From: Limnephilus marmoratus
Lineage: Eukaryota > Arthropoda > Insecta > Trichoptera > Limnephilidae
DNA: 64,000 nucleotides
Assembly (NCBI GenBank): GCA_917880885.1
Contig: OU862920.1
Coordinates: 186,001 to 250,000, forward strand
Reading direction: 5' to 3'
The position numbers and the translations under genes were made by a program. How positions within the stretch are numbered: position 1 is the first letter of the stretch; each line of letters begins with the position of its first letter. This document shows positions 50,397 to 62,349 of the stretch, one piece after another. The notes beneath the pieces were generated by a model. It did no database searches. It saw only the letters and a list, made by a program, of their open reading frames with translations, and had not been told where the DNA came from.

Positions 50397-50998
50397 AGTT
50401 AACTTTTTATGTCCGTGTGGTGTTAAAAAAATATACTTGTGGATAAATTATCCTTTATTGTTTAATTACACAATACAACTTAAAATAAGTACAATTTCAA
50501 AGGGAACTATTATGTGAGCAATACAACAAGCAAGTGCTTGGATTCAATGCACAAAATAGATTAACTAATAGAAGTAAGAGTCGGGGTTTATATAGTCCCG
50601 GCTGGTGTGGAGCGTCGTCTTCCTATTTTCGGTGCTGCATGTCAAGGGGTCAATATGTCATCCTGATAATGGGGTTGTTGTCCGGATGCACGTGGATACG
50701 TGGGGTTTCGTAATCCAGTCTTTTATTTTGGGACTGTTCGGCGTGAGGGCTGCGTGTTGTTTTAAGTACATCCAAATGTTCGTTGGTTTGTCTATTAATG
50801 GTTTTCTTCGAGTTGGTATGTCGATTAAGGGATAGTGATTAGAGTATATCATCCCGGTAATGGTCCTCGGCTGGATGCAGCTGTTATCAATAAACATGTG
50901 GGGTTTATTAGTTTATTTTTAGGCAAGATGAAGTGCCGGTTGCAATGGGCGTACTGCGATGTCTTCTTGTAGGTGGGGGTCGTTTAGGGTGGTTAACT
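50397..50998 (-). repeat. Errantivirus 5' LTR (602 bp)
   Basis: Complete LTR bounded by AGTTAAC/GTTAACT, followed on its inner side by the primer site. The small ORFs inside it, repeated in the other LTR, are not genes. Confidence 0.9.
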
Positions 50999-51002
50999 CT
51001 CG

Positions 51003-52260
51003 TGTGCTATTTATAATCTTAATTTTAATCATAATTTGTTTCAAGAAGAATGATTGAGAATCTATTTCTAGGTCGGGGTTAAAATTACCTATTCTGCCAT
51101 AGTGAGTGAATTAGACATTGCCTTGCACACTTGCGTATATTTAAAGTACTTACACAGCGTTAGAATGCAGAATATAGAACAATCTATAAATATATATCTA
51201 CGTTTCCTTGCATGTTTGTTGTTTATGTACTGCTATATTTATTAAGGAAATGTTTGAAACTTTGAAAATATTTTTTTAATGACCTCGCGAAGGTTTCTGT
51301 ATTATTACAACCAATGACAATACACCAAAAACTTTTTTAATCATTACAGTAGGGTATTTTCAGTTATTTTTATTATTAAAAAAATTAAGTAAAAAATTAC
51401 GATGATAACGGAATTTTAATTTTATTTTTATGACGACGAGTAAATTTTCTATGACGTTTTAAAATACGTCTTTTTAAAATGCCGCCAAAACAATGTTTTC
51501 CCGCGTTGTGGTTGCCCAATGGCTCGGTGACGTCACCGCCGCGCGCCGCCGAACATCTCACGATCGTCTCCGAAGTGACTGAAGTCAGTTCGTAAGTTGC
51601 TGTTGGTGTGTTTATTTCCAGGTTGCTCGAATTCTATCATTATATTTATCCTATATCTTCCCACTTGCGAAATATATATAGTTTGGCACATATGTATACA
51701 AAAACTATAAGAAAAACCTACAATAAGATGTACGACCCTTTCTAAAGCGATAAAAATGTCGACCGTATACAAATGTTGCGCATGCGTTTAATGTGTTTGA
51801 CACCAGTGCCGAAGGGATCAATGACGCTGATTCCTCGGAGCATTTTCTATTGAAATACCGGTAGAACAAGGATACCATTCCCACCTGGCTGAAGGCTGTG
51901 CACTAAACATTGCAATCCGTGTGTTAGAGAGCGAAATTTATCAAACGGACCGCACGTTTCTTCTTTGTGAGTCAAGGGTTTTTCTAGTATTTTGGGGCTC
52001 TAGACCAAAGGTGGCTGCCAATTTCAACAGGCGGACTTGTGATTTGTACAGATGTGTACTATCTGTGGGCCCTATAGTACAATACCCCCAGCTTCTGAAA
52101 AGATTACTTGACTCTGACTTCGACGGTGCCGGTTTGGTTTTTCGCAGATTTGAATTTTAACATTAAAATTAAAAAAAAACATTTAGTTGTTCACCATTTA
52201 TATTCATAATTTAAAGGTGGAAACACCCATGTTTACAGTCGTAAGACGGATATCTACACA
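51003..52260. other. Intergenic, with a CpG-richer spot near 51.5 kb
   Basis: GTGACGTCACCGCCGCGCGC at about 51528 and a consensus donor (CAGTTC|GTAAGT, about 51590) could mark the first exon of a plus-strand transcript, but no downstream coding exon was found. The rest is unremarkable. Confidence 0.3.
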
Positions 52261-52264
52261 ATAA

Positions 52265-52515
52265 TGACCGCCTCCGTGGTCGAGGGGTAAGGCTCTCGGC
52301 AAGCAATCCCAACGTGAACAAGTAAATTTGTTTGTAAATAATAATATATGTTTAATATAAAAAAGCTAAGCTAAGACTTAAGCTTCTGGACCGAATAGCT
52401 TCTGGACCGAACAGACACACGAAAGCGATCAATTTGATACAAAAACTCAAGACATAAGGCCTCTGAAGATGGACAGTGAGATCTGACCGAAACGTTAGGA
52501 GTTAAAAAGTAAATC
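52265..52515 (+). repeat. Fragments of tRNA-derived SINE and of a CTGAAGATG...GAAACG repeat
   Basis: GCCTCCGTGGTCGAGGGGTA is a box-A-like head as in insect SINEs, without box B. From 52468, CTGAAGATGGACAG, then CCGAAACGTTAGG, is the same kind of stem-loop motif as in the long inverted repeat at 1.7 kb. Confidence 0.35.
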
Positions 52516-52519
52516 GAGA

Positions 52520-54060
52520 AAATTATTCTACATCTTACACCGACGTTATAATATTAGGTACATCAAATGCAGTCATACACTAGATTGTCATAAAATTAGC
52601 ATTAGGAAATATGTTTTTTCAAAGTTTTGTCCCACGAATCGTCTAAAGTAATAGTACCACTCTGTTACTACAGAAAAATCGGTGAAGAAATACAGATGTC
52701 GCTACATGCAAAGCTCTGTCAGTTGTAGTGCAGTAGCCGTTATTAATATGAAGCGTCCGCAAGGGCGGAGGGGATTATGCGGCGTCAAAAGTAGTGCGTG
52801 TGTTTATTCCGCGTCCACTCTTTACCGACATTATTGGGTAAGTAATTAGTAATTTCTATACGAGTTTACAATAATTTCGTAGTGATTAGTGTGAATATCT
52901 TGTATAACCAGGAATTGTCCCGATCCACGCTATTTGATTGACAATAAATCGTTCAAGGACTGTTAGATTTACCACTCTGTTACCTACAACTACTGGTAAC
53001 AGAGTTTTTTTTTACCTTATGCTACAAAATTTAAAATAAAACCGAAACTATGGGAAAACCATCGCGACCAATAACAGAAAATCGAAATACAATAGCTATT
53101 ATAATTAAAGAATCCAAAAAAGCAGTAAAAAATGAGTTAGAATTAAATTCCAAAACTTTGAATCCAAGCTTCATTTACCTGCGCAAAATTTGAAAAAGTC
53201 TTTTATTTTCAGGTTAATGAGTAAAACCTAAAATATTTCATTTAAATTTTAAATGAAACAATATTTGCGAAACTCAGTCGAAAATCTGAAAAGTGATGAA
53301 AAAAAAATCATCAATAACTTCGAATCTGCATTTCAAGCGTTGCAACCAAGGCGAGCGGTAGCTGATTTAACATTTATTCTAAATATTAAAATCCACTGTA
53401 CCGAACTTCTATCACAAATGTATTTTAATATACCTTTCATACTTACACGCCCCTTCGACCCACATGAGTGTAAGTGATGTTAGGTTCATCACATACGAAA
53501 TAATAATAAATATTTAAATAGGACGTGGCCCTAGCAATATTGCATATTGGAAATGTAATTAAAACCCTTTGCAATGAATTCTGATGCCCTAGCTGGTTAC
53601 AAATGATTCTATTTGCATGTTTAGGTATGTTCTAAAATTGTAAGTATACCTCCTATTTAAATATTTTCTTTTTAAATATGTTTAATTAATTACTTTACAC
53701 AATATTCAACCTCAAACCCGGAAATTGTTAAATAGATAATGAGTGCAGGTCTTTGCAAACGTTGACACCTCATTTCTCAGAACAAGGTGAAGTGAAGTTA
53801 GAATGGAAGTGAAGTCATTTTTTTCGTTGTGATTAACGTAAATAGCACACATGTCTGATATTCACACAACGTAAACCCGTGACAGAAAATATATTAGCGT
53901 GATCGATTACTTCTACACATACAAATATAAATATGTATTATTATCGATCTTGAATCCGAGCAAATAATAATCCTTATCGCCTGTTTCTAGTTAAATACCT
54001 TCTTATCAAATGTTTAGCGTACATTGTGCACGACTTCAATTTGGACTTGTAAATAGCATT
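52520..54060. other. Intergenic, nothing firm
   Basis: GCGTCCGCAAGGGCGGAGGG and a donor-like GG|GTAAGT at about 52840 again look promoter/exon-like but lead nowhere in this window. Confidence 0.35.
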
Positions 54061-54066
54061 CATAAT

Positions 54067-54916
54067 AATTTGACGCCACCACAAGTAATATAATAAATAA
54101 TACAACAATTATTACTCTAGCTGCACGTCACTAGCTTCGTCCAAGTAGCGAAAGATAAATTGTATACTAAAGATATTCTAATGTACGCATTCCAAAACCA
54201 GGATAACTTTACACAGACAAACTCGGGCCGATTCACAAGATCCACATTACTACACTCATTCCACCAGCCTACAACCTAAATTTGACGCCACCACAAGTAA
54301 TATAATAAATAAAACAACAATTATTACTCTAGCTGTACGTCACTAGCTTCGTCCAAGTAGCGAAAGATAAATTGTATACCAAAGATATTCTAATGTACGC
54401 ATTCCAAAACCAAGATAACTTTACACAGACAAACTCGGGCCGATTCACAAGATCCACATTACTACACTCATTCCACCAGCCTACAACCTAAATTTGACGC
54501 CACCGCAAGTAATATAATAAATAAAACAACAATTATTACTCTAGCTGTACGTCACTAGCTTCGTCCAAGTAGCGAAAGATAAATTGTATACCAAAGATAT
54601 TCTAATGTACGCATTCCAAAACCAGGATAACTTTACACAGACAAACTCGGGCCGATTCACAAGATCCACATTACTACACTCATTCCACCAGCCTACAACC
54701 TAAATTTGACGCCACCACAAGTAATATAATAAATAAAACAACAATTATTACTCTAGCTGTACGTCACTAGCTTCGTCCAAGTAGCGAAAGATAAATTGTA
54801 TACCAAAGATATTCTAATGTACGCATTCCAAAACCAGGATAACTTTACACAGACAAACTCGGGCCGATTCACAAGATCCACATTACTACACTCATTCCAC
54901 CAGCCCACAACCTAAA
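54067..54916. repeat. 212-bp tandem array (4 copies)
   Basis: Units begin AATTTGACGCCACC at 54067, 54279, 54491 and 54703, with exactly 212 bp spacing and only one or two differences between units, implying recent amplification or homogenisation. No ORF. It abuts the dispersed repeat at 54925. Confidence 0.97.
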
Positions 54917-54924
54917 TTTGGGAG

Positions 54925-55240
54925 ATGGGAATGGGTACCCCGCCTCGGGAACCTTTACTGGATAACGAACACCTCTGCCACAGGTCACCTCAAGTGCTTC
55001 GCTACGTTTGGTGATTTAGCAGAGGTGCCCTGGTTCATGGGGTGAGGTTTGTCTAGATCTTGGAGGCGGATGACCGGGACATACTGAACCCCAGATTCCT
55101 ACCCACCCCTTAAACCCTTTTCCTTCCCAGATCTCCCCTCTCCTAAAAAAACCTCAGCACAGCATCCCCAAAGATGACATAGGCCTTGAAGGAAATTATT
55201 TTCCTCAGTGCCTCCTGTGTAAAGTTCATGTAAAAAAAAC
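54925..55240. repeat. Dispersed retroposon-like repeat, copy 4
   Basis: It runs from GGTACCCCGCCTCGGGAACC through GCTACGTTTGGTGATTTAGC and CAGCATCCCCAAAGATGACA to CTCCTGTGTAAAGTTCATGT. Same family as 21.6, 31.6 and 39.3 kb. Confidence 0.75.
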
Positions 55241-55249
55241 TAAAACGGC

Positions 55250-55980
55250 TTTTGGACAAACAAGTATGCAATATTTATCTATATTTTTAAAATATACTCC
55301 CTCTTGCAATAAAAACCAAAATAACCGATTTCAAAACGAGCATTAAGATATGGGTTATGGACACGGGAAGGAAGAATATAGACACAATTTTGCAACCTAA
55401 CAAAGATTAATGCCTGTATTGTGCTTTCTTCTAGATATTACTACACAATTTGAATATATTATCTACTTAGGTACTTATTATTCAAACACATACCACGTAC
55501 AATGTGACTTTAGAACGGGGTACCTCGGTAAGACAAATACTTTTCTAAAAAATTGTATAAAAAGATAATAATAATAAAAGGCGTTTATCGATTAGTTAGA
55601 TAAAACAGTTGAACATTAAATGGAAAGATAAAATAGGTATATTATTAGTCATTACAGATTTTATGCACTTTTTTGGCTTCATCACTGAAATACTATTTAT
55701 TCGCAAGTTGAGACACTGCCTAGTATGCTTTCAGCGCACCGTCTGGACAATTTTTTTGATGATTGCACATTTTTTTTATATTTCAATTTTTATACAATCG
55801 TTTAATGTATTTTCAAACATTACATGATAATTTGGGCCTCACTGGGAACTTTAACCGTGCTGGGCTTTAAATCGCCCCATCTTACGATTTAACGAAATTC
55901 AATTAAATGGTAGGTATTATGAAATAAAATAATCTGATCGTCCCTTTCTTAATCTTACTCATTAGGCTTACATTCTGGGA
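55250..55980. other. Intergenic, nothing recognised
   Basis: AT-rich with no supported feature. Confidence 0.4.
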
Positions 55981-55984
55981 TAAA

Positions 55985-56170
55985 ATAAAATAAAACGATA
56001 AAATGATTTTTCGTCCGTATAGTATGTGAAACTTAATATTTTTAATATCTACAATCCTATGTAAAATTGTAACTATTTCCTCCCACCCATGAATTGTATG
56101 TTCCTCCTGTCCTAAAATGAGTTCTGTAACTCATCGGGATTGTTCTAGCAAGAAATAAAAACAACAAAAT
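55985..56170 (+). mobile_element. LINE 3' end fragment
   Basis: Matches 63690-63850 closely (CTATTTCCTCCCACCCATGA, CCTAAAATGAGTTCT, AACTCATCGGGATTG, TCTAGCAAGAAATAAAAAC). That region is the 3' UTR of the LINE at the right end of the window. Confidence 0.75.
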
Positions 56171-56595
56171 AAGCGCTACAGTTGTGTGTAATGAAGTGTG
56201 TTTTGTAATGGATTGTGTATGTATAGTATATGTTTTTTGCTTTAAATTAAATATTTTATTATAATTCAAAATGTAAAATACACAATTCCAGGAGGGGCAA
56301 TTTCTTCCAACCAATCATCGAAGGTAAAAGTTTTAAAATAGTTTTTGAGCATTGCTTTTGGATTAGCATCAATGTTTTTTAAAAAAATTCACGAATGCAA
56401 GCGAAGCTTCTGTTAGCTAAGAAATTAATCTCATAAATTATTTTTAAGGAAGTTGTGTGTATGAAAAAGTTTATAATCTAGGCTTAAAATTAGTAATAAG
56501 AAAAAAGGAATATTTAGATCACACATTTTTTGGTTGTACCTCTCTAAACAAATATCTTCTCTTCCATGAAGCCTTTTCTAAAGTTGCCTCCCCTC

Positions 56596-56911
56596 CAAGA
56601 GCGGATCCAGGATTTTTTCTGGGGGGGGGGGGGGGCACAATGGGCGGACGGGCAAAAAAATCAACAATTACTGCTAGGATTTTTGAGGGGGGGGGGGGGC
56701 ACAAGGGGCGTACGCGCAAAAAAATCAACAATACTGTTAAGATTTTCAAGTTCAAGTTGTATAGGAAGGTTTATGAAATTGTCAAAACAATAGAAAAATT
56801 AAATTTTTAATAAAGACAGTTTTCTGTACTGTGATGGAATCTCCACAGTACACAAAAATACCGTCTGGAGGGGGGGGGGGCACGGGGGACGTGCCGCTAA
56901 ATCCGCCCTTG
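56596..56911. mobile_element. 316-bp non-autonomous hAT with G runs
   Basis: The ends CAAGAGCGGAT and complement of CAAGGGCGGAT are flanked by identical 8-bp CTCCCCTC (56588-56595, 56912-56919). It contains three runs of 12 or more G followed by CAC, the first two in a duplicated 70-bp unit. Confidence 0.85.
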
Positions 56912-57084
56912 CTCCCCTCCATTCAACATCTCATCTCTTCTAAGTAAGAACTCGACTCCAATCTTCAGTACAATTAAAAAATGCCAATTTCAATAAAATA
57001 AATATATAAATTCACCTCTCCTCTCTCCATAATTTTAAATGATGAATTAAAAGTAACAAAAAGTACAATAATTTACATAAAAAC

Positions 57085-57790
57085 AATAAAACCCTATACA
57101 AAGCAACACAAACGGTACACAATACCCGAGGAAAAAATAAGGAACTTCTCCAAACTCCTTTTCCTAAAACCACATTTGGACAAAGACACTTTAAATACAT
57201 AGCTTGCAAACTACACACAACACTACCAGCTACGATTAAACAAACTGAATCAATGACAAAATTCAAACCAGATATAAAGAAATGAATTATTAGTATTGGA
57301 CGTCACACTACTGCAAACATCTGTAAAATAAATTACAAATTGACAGAAATATTAATTTACATTCGTCCTTACCCATATAAAACAAATTAAAATAATAAAA
57401 TCCTATATAATCTAACGCCATAAATAGATTTGACAGGATTTACTACTTTAGTACATCTCTTCCTTCATTCATAAGATAACTCTATTTATGGGATTCACCC
57501 ACATTTTCAATCATCCTTATGTTTTAATTGTATTCAAATTAATATGCATTTAACCTTAAATATTCTAACGATATTCTTAAATACTCTTATATTATATGAT
57601 GTTTTAATGGTATTCAAATTAATATGTATTTAACCTTAAATACTGTTATGATATTCTCAAATACTTTTATACATGATATTCATTTACGTACCTCAACGTC
57701 TGTCTCGACACAGGTATACCCTAGTGAGAGAGGCATTGAATAATGTAATATATACATACTTTATATAGATCAATAAATTAATAAATAAAA
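57085..57790 (+). mobile_element. LINE C-terminal fragment and 3' UTR
   Basis: One plus frame (57110-57285) encodes TTFGQRHFKYIACKLHTTLP then ESMTKFKPDIKK, the usual last residues of CR1/Jockey-like ORF2. The 3' UTR ends in AATAAATTAATAAATAAA. Confidence 0.6.
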
Positions 57791-58014
57791 TAGTCTACAT
57801 AAACATCTATACATATTCTACAAGATTTCAGAGTAACATGATTCCAAATGAATTGTGGACAAAAAACTTTTAAAAATTCATAATTTAAAAAAAATTATAT
57901 AGGTATCTATAGAGGTAAGGAAAACTGAAAACATGAAATAAAGATAGGCAAGTCGCATAAACTATAAGTACAGCAAAATAATATATATGTTCGCAGGGCA
58001 ATAAAATATCACAA

Positions 58015-58197
58015 TTAATAAATTATTCTCAAATTCGGTAATTCATTAACATTGTTAATTGTTGAGTGAGTTTTAACAGATTTCATAAAAAAACTAAGTA
58101 TTAGAAATGTCAAAGTAATAAGTTTATGTTTAATCGACCGCCGCTTTAACAATTCCCTGCAGAATGACAAACAAATAATACGATTAAACATTCCCAT
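58015..58197 (-). pseudogene. LINE ORF2 C-terminal fragment
   Basis: FNRIICLSFCRELLKRRSIK then HKLITLTFLILS fits the pattern of the C-terminal region of Jockey/R1-like ORF2 (short basic stretch, then LFIKHKLLTLPSLYIL). Weak and isolated. Confidence 0.4.
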
Positions 58198-58418
58198 ATA
58201 ATTTCATGCAACGATTGGTCACTTACTTATTCGAAAATGACGCCAATTGTGGATAAAGGTTTTACGCTCGTAGCACAATACACTTAAACATTGGCCCCAA
58301 GCATCATGTAGGTACATAAAAAATATCATGTTCTATTTAAAAGTTAAGATATTTTTTATATGTATTTTGCGTGACGATTTTTAGAAATTTAGTAAAATAA
58401 TTAGAATACTTTTCACTT

Positions 58419-58424
58419 TTTATT
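58419..58424 (-). terminator. Polyadenylation signal of ADGF
   Basis: AATAAA on the minus strand, 89 bp downstream of the stop codon. Confidence 0.6.
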
Positions 58425-58512
58425 GTATAATTTACGCAAACTATTACAGTATGTAGAGGTATAATATAATAGTACGGTTAAGGACAACACAAGATTCGTT
58501 TTAAAGTAACTC

Positions 58513-60057
58513 CTAAACGATAGAAACCGTCATCCGTGAATCGATGTAGTTCTGGATGAAAGCCGTCCACTGCAGTTGGAAGGCGCGCAGGGCGAGCTGC
58601 CGGTCGCCGGGCGACAGGGCAGAGTACTTGATGGAGTTGAGGGCCAGCTGCTTGAGCAGGCGCAGGTCGGAGTGGCGGCTGGCCAGCCCCACGAAGGCCT
58701 CGTACATGTCGTGTGACAGCGGCAGGGCGCCCCACAGCCCCGGGTCGTCGCTCGAGATCACCACCGGGTAGTCGTTGGCCAGCATCACCGACCCGGGGTG
58801 GTTCCTCATGTCCTCCACCAACTTCAACACTTGATTGGAGATCGGGTTCACTTCGATGGCGATCTCTTTCTCTTTCACTATTTGACCGACTGCGGGGTGC
58901 TTTGTAAGGGCGAACGCGTGACCCAACCGCTTGGCACCGAACAACACAGCATCTATCAGATTGTAGTCGGTCGCAGTTCCGAACCAGTTGGTCTCACCGG
59001 CGTGGTAAAACACCTGCATGTCGTCAGGAACCTCTAATAACTCCGCAGTAAATTCTTTCAGAGGTTTTCCCATATCCTCCTGTCCAACAAGATCGAATCC
59101 CGCCAAGAAATCTCCCACCTGGTTCTTTACCTCCTTGGCTATATTCACGTATGTGGACACAACTGTCGGCGTCACTGACCTTATAGGAGCGTATATAAGT
59201 TTGGAACCGAGAGAATCAGGATGATCTCGCACGAACTTATCGTTAACGGTTTTATAAATGTTGGCACATTCCACAGAATCGTATGTGTTGCCGTTCAGAT
59301 CATAGAGCTCCGGCAGAGTGGATCGGAATTCCACATAGAGAATACCGTCTTCGCGGAACTGACGGAGAGCTTCGTAAAAGTAGTCTTCCCAAACAGGCTT
59401 ATAAGTCAGCATGGGGGTGACGACGCCAAATATTTTGCCAAATTTGAACCACACCTCGTTGATATCCGTATACTCGCTGGCCGGGTCTTCGGTCTCCAGA
59501 GTAAAGTGTCTCGCCAAATTGGAGTCAAACTGTTCCACATCTTCACTGGCAGCGCGCACGTCTTTCAACAGTTGAAAGGAGCAATCTGCATCTTGCGGGG
59601 TGGATGCGGCAAACAGCAACTTTATTGTGCTTTCTTGCACGCATATGTACAAATTATCTCTGTAAGTGATGTTTTTGATGAGGTATTCCCCGCCAATCAG
59701 CGCCGTGTCGTGAACGTGGAGAGCTGCTCCTTTGGGCATCGCCTTGATGAAGGCGAAAACCTCCGTCTCTTCGATGTGCTTCTTTCTCAAGAAGAAATGC
59801 GAGGCGGGGTTGAAGTGGGTGACGTCTTCGAAGCCGCAGTCCACCTCGGCGTACTTGGCGTCCATGAGAAGCACGTTGGCCGTGAGCTCCAGCGGCGTGA
59901 GGACCAGCGCGCCGCCCAGCTCCTGCGCGCGCTCGGCGGTCACGATCAGCTCGCGCTCTGCCTCGTGCTCCGCCACAGTCCCGAGCGAACGCGCCTGCAC
60001 GCCTGCAATCGACCAACACGACAGACCTATTAGCACGGAGATACAGGCGGCGTTCAT
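58513..60057 (-). CDS. ADGF: Adenosine deaminase-related growth factor (ADGF / ADA2 class)
   Basis: 514 aa. ADGFs are secreted zinc enzymes converting extracellular adenosine to inosine, which in insects limits adenosine signalling and affects haemocytes. A signal peptide (MNAACISVLIGLSCWSIAGV) supports the Met at 60057, although the frame is open to 60147. Next comes an N-terminal ADGF dimerisation domain (to about residue 100), then the deaminase barrel. Metal and catalytic residues are all present: H114 and H116 in HVHDTA, H352 and E355 in HAGET, H380 in RLGHAF, D437 and D438 in SSDDPG. EVNPISNQVLKL and FDLVGQED are ADA2-type signatures. AATAAA lies 89 bp after the stop. No intron interrupts the coding sequence, which is unusual for the family. 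Confidence 0.93.
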   Translation of the reverse strand: MNAACISVLIGLSCWSIAGVQARSLGTVAEHEAERELIVTAERAQELGGALVLTPLELTANVLLMDAKYAEVDCGFEDVTHFNPASHFFLRKKHIEETEVFAFIKAMPKGAALHVHDTALIGGEYLIKNITYRDNLYICVQESTIKLLFAASTPQDADCSFQLLKDVRAASEDVEQFDSNLARHFTLETEDPASEYTDINEVWFKFGKIFGVVTPMLTYKPVWEDYFYEALRQFREDGILYVEFRSTLPELYDLNGNTYDSVECANIYKTVNDKFVRDHPDSLGSKLIYAPIRSVTPTVVSTYVNIAKEVKNQVGDFLAGFDLVGQEDMGKPLKEFTAELLEVPDDMQVFYHAGETNWFGTATDYNLIDAVLFGAKRLGHAFALTKHPAVGQIVKEKEIAIEVNPISNQVLKLVEDMRNHPGSVMLANDYPVVISSDDPGLWGALPLSHDMYEAFVGLASRHSDLRLLKQLALNSIKYSALSPGDRQLALRAFQLQWTAFIQNYIDSRMTVSIV

Positions 60058-60149
60058 GGTTAGATCGCTACTGCCAACTACCGAACTGCCGAACTCGGAA
60101 CATACAGCGTATCGCCCCGCGCTATTATCAATCGCCCACCAGCCCATTC

Positions 60150-61840
60150 TCCTTCTATCCCCCCTCCTAGCCCATTTGAAGATTGTGATTGTGTTGTGGA
60201 TGTCAGATTAGGGAGACAAATTCGTACAATTTGCAAAGTCAATTTGCTCTTGTTAATCGACGTTGCCCGGCTAGGCATATATCATATGTTCTAAAAGTGT
60301 TTACTTAAATATTAACAAGATCTGTACGTAAATAACGACACGACGAATATTATAATGATTGGGTTTACTTAAATTAATTAATCAATATTAGTTCATTAAA
60401 AGACCTTGATTGCGTATTATAATTATTAGATTTAATAATACCCACTTCAGACTGCTTACATTGGTTGGTTAGCTGCCTAACATTGTGTTCGTATCAAAAT
60501 GTTAAAATTAAACAAAATGTTTGTTCAGGCTTTAGTAATTGTTTTTTCAAGTGGGATATATAAATACAATCTGTAAATACCGAGATCAATTATTGTTATT
60601 AGATTATATAAATTTAAATTCTGTATTTCAATGTATTCACTTCGAAAGAGTATGTATACATTTATAATTTTAGCTGAATCCGTTGTAAGGTTTGGAATTA
60701 CAGCTTGGGGACTTTCATGTATGTAGTTATATGTAAAAAGTGTACCCTCTATCTGATACAATACTCGAATTACTCATGAAATATCACCGAATCAATTACG
60801 ATGCAGAAAATATTGTGGTGAATTAAACAAAATGTGATGTTTTCTGGGTCACTTGTAGGATATTTCAATTCCGAACCATTGTGTCTCCCGTTGTTGCATT
60901 TTGTATTGCATTTTTAATGTGTGAAAAACAGAAACACCCTAACCTAAAAACGTTTTGTTATTTCCTTTTAGTGATAAGCCGATTAACCGTCAGATAAACT
61001 ATAAATTGATCGCCTTGCATTGTATTTATCGAGTACCAACGTTTTAATCGGTTTTCCGGTCAAATGCACGCTTGAAACACGGCCGCCGGAGAGGGGGAGT
61101 TGACAGTGTTTGTCGCATAATTTTGAATCCCTATTTGTATTAAGGGTGTTTGTACCGCGTGCCAGATCTTTGAAGTGTGAGATTTCAAAACTCGAGCTCT
61201 CGTAGTTATACGGTCGATATTAATAACAAGGACCTTATTCTCACATGGCGTGCCCATGAGCTATTCCGGAAATCGGAATGATCCGCGGCTTAGTTTACCT
61301 CTTTCTTCAGCCGAAGTAAGCGCGAGTGCATTTAAAATGGCCTTGGCCAGCCCATGACATAAATATATTTGCGGTTCACCTCTTGATGATCATTCATGCA
61401 TGAGACCGGAGCCTTCTCGGCGGATTTTCTTACGCACAATCTGGAATCTGGAGTAAGGCGTCAATTTTGCAACTGGTGCGACGCCGCAGCCCCGGAGAAT
61501 TCCCAGTTCCCGAACGGGAGATTTTTTCATTTCGAGTTTAGCGGTTTCCGGCGCGTTAGGCGGAATCCACTAAAGTGTTCGCGGGTGTTAGCTATAGTTT
61601 AGGTTATCACAAGGTCCTCAGGTATGTTTTGTACTGTGTTATCTTGGCTGATTCTGGTTATAATTTGTTTCGACGACTAAAAAGTCCTATGATAATATGC
61701 ATTTATCTGTCCAGTAACCAAAATTCTTTATTTCAGTTTTTTTTTTAAAACCTTTCCACAGAGCAACAGACTCCCACTATCCTGAATTCAAGTTTTTTTA
61801 AAACTTTATTATGTAATACATAGTATTGCTCAACCGCATT
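60150..61840. other. Upstream of ADGF, no gene found
   Basis: This should contain the ADGF promoter. No TATA box is convincing. A GC-richer patch at 61280-61620 ends with a donor-like CCTCAG|GTATGT (plus strand), again without a coding partner. Confidence 0.35.
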
Positions 61841-61844
61841 TTTT

Positions 61845-62126
61845 AAATTACATATATCCAGCGCCCAGACGCGCAATTATATAATGCATTATATTTGACT
61901 ACTGTCGGATTGTAAACCTTATAATTACACCCTCTATTAAATTACATATATCCAGCGCCCAGACGCGCAATTATATAATGCATTATATTTGACTCCTGTC
62001 GGATTGTAAACTTTATAATTACACCCTCTATTAAATTACATATATCCAGCGCCCAGACGCGCAATTATATAATGCATTATATTTGACTCCTGTCGGATTG
62101 TAAACCTTATAATTACACCCTCTATT
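61845..62126. repeat. 94-bp tandem array (3 copies)
   Basis: AAATTACATATATCCAGCGC starts units at 61845, 61939 and 62033 with one or two differences. Each unit includes ATAATGCATTAT, a palindrome. Confidence 0.97.
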
Positions 62127-62349
62127 TTACATGTTATGTTTGTAAAATAACGTGTGTAATATAACGTCCAACTTATCGTTATAATGTGTAAGTAATAGGG
62201 ATAAATAAAAATGAAGTAACACATGAACATTGAAATAAACCCTTCAAAACAAAATAATATTCCAATATTGCTTTCCTCATTATCTCAAAACTTAGTATTA
62301 TTTGGTGGTGTCAACTTCACGATCGATATATTTGAAAACATAGGTATAT

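Larger units (their letters stand above)
45042..50998 (-). mobile_element. Errantivirus (gypsy-type endogenous retrovirus), defective
   Basis: The LTRs start AGTTAAC and end GTTAACT, as in errantiviruses, and are flanked by identical 4-bp CTCG (45038-45041, 50999-51002). A primer site TGGCGCCCA follows the 5' LTR. gag and most of env are open, but pol is reduced to a protease piece and the integrase zinc domain. A LINE (45105-46157) splits the 3' LTR. LTRs differ by only a handful of changes plus a small indel. No sign that this copy could replicate. Confidence 0.95.

Noticed and set aside
51528..51595. CpG-rich spot with splice donor as a new gene start
   Set aside because: No downstream coding exon could be found on the plus strand; left as an unproven promoter-like spot.
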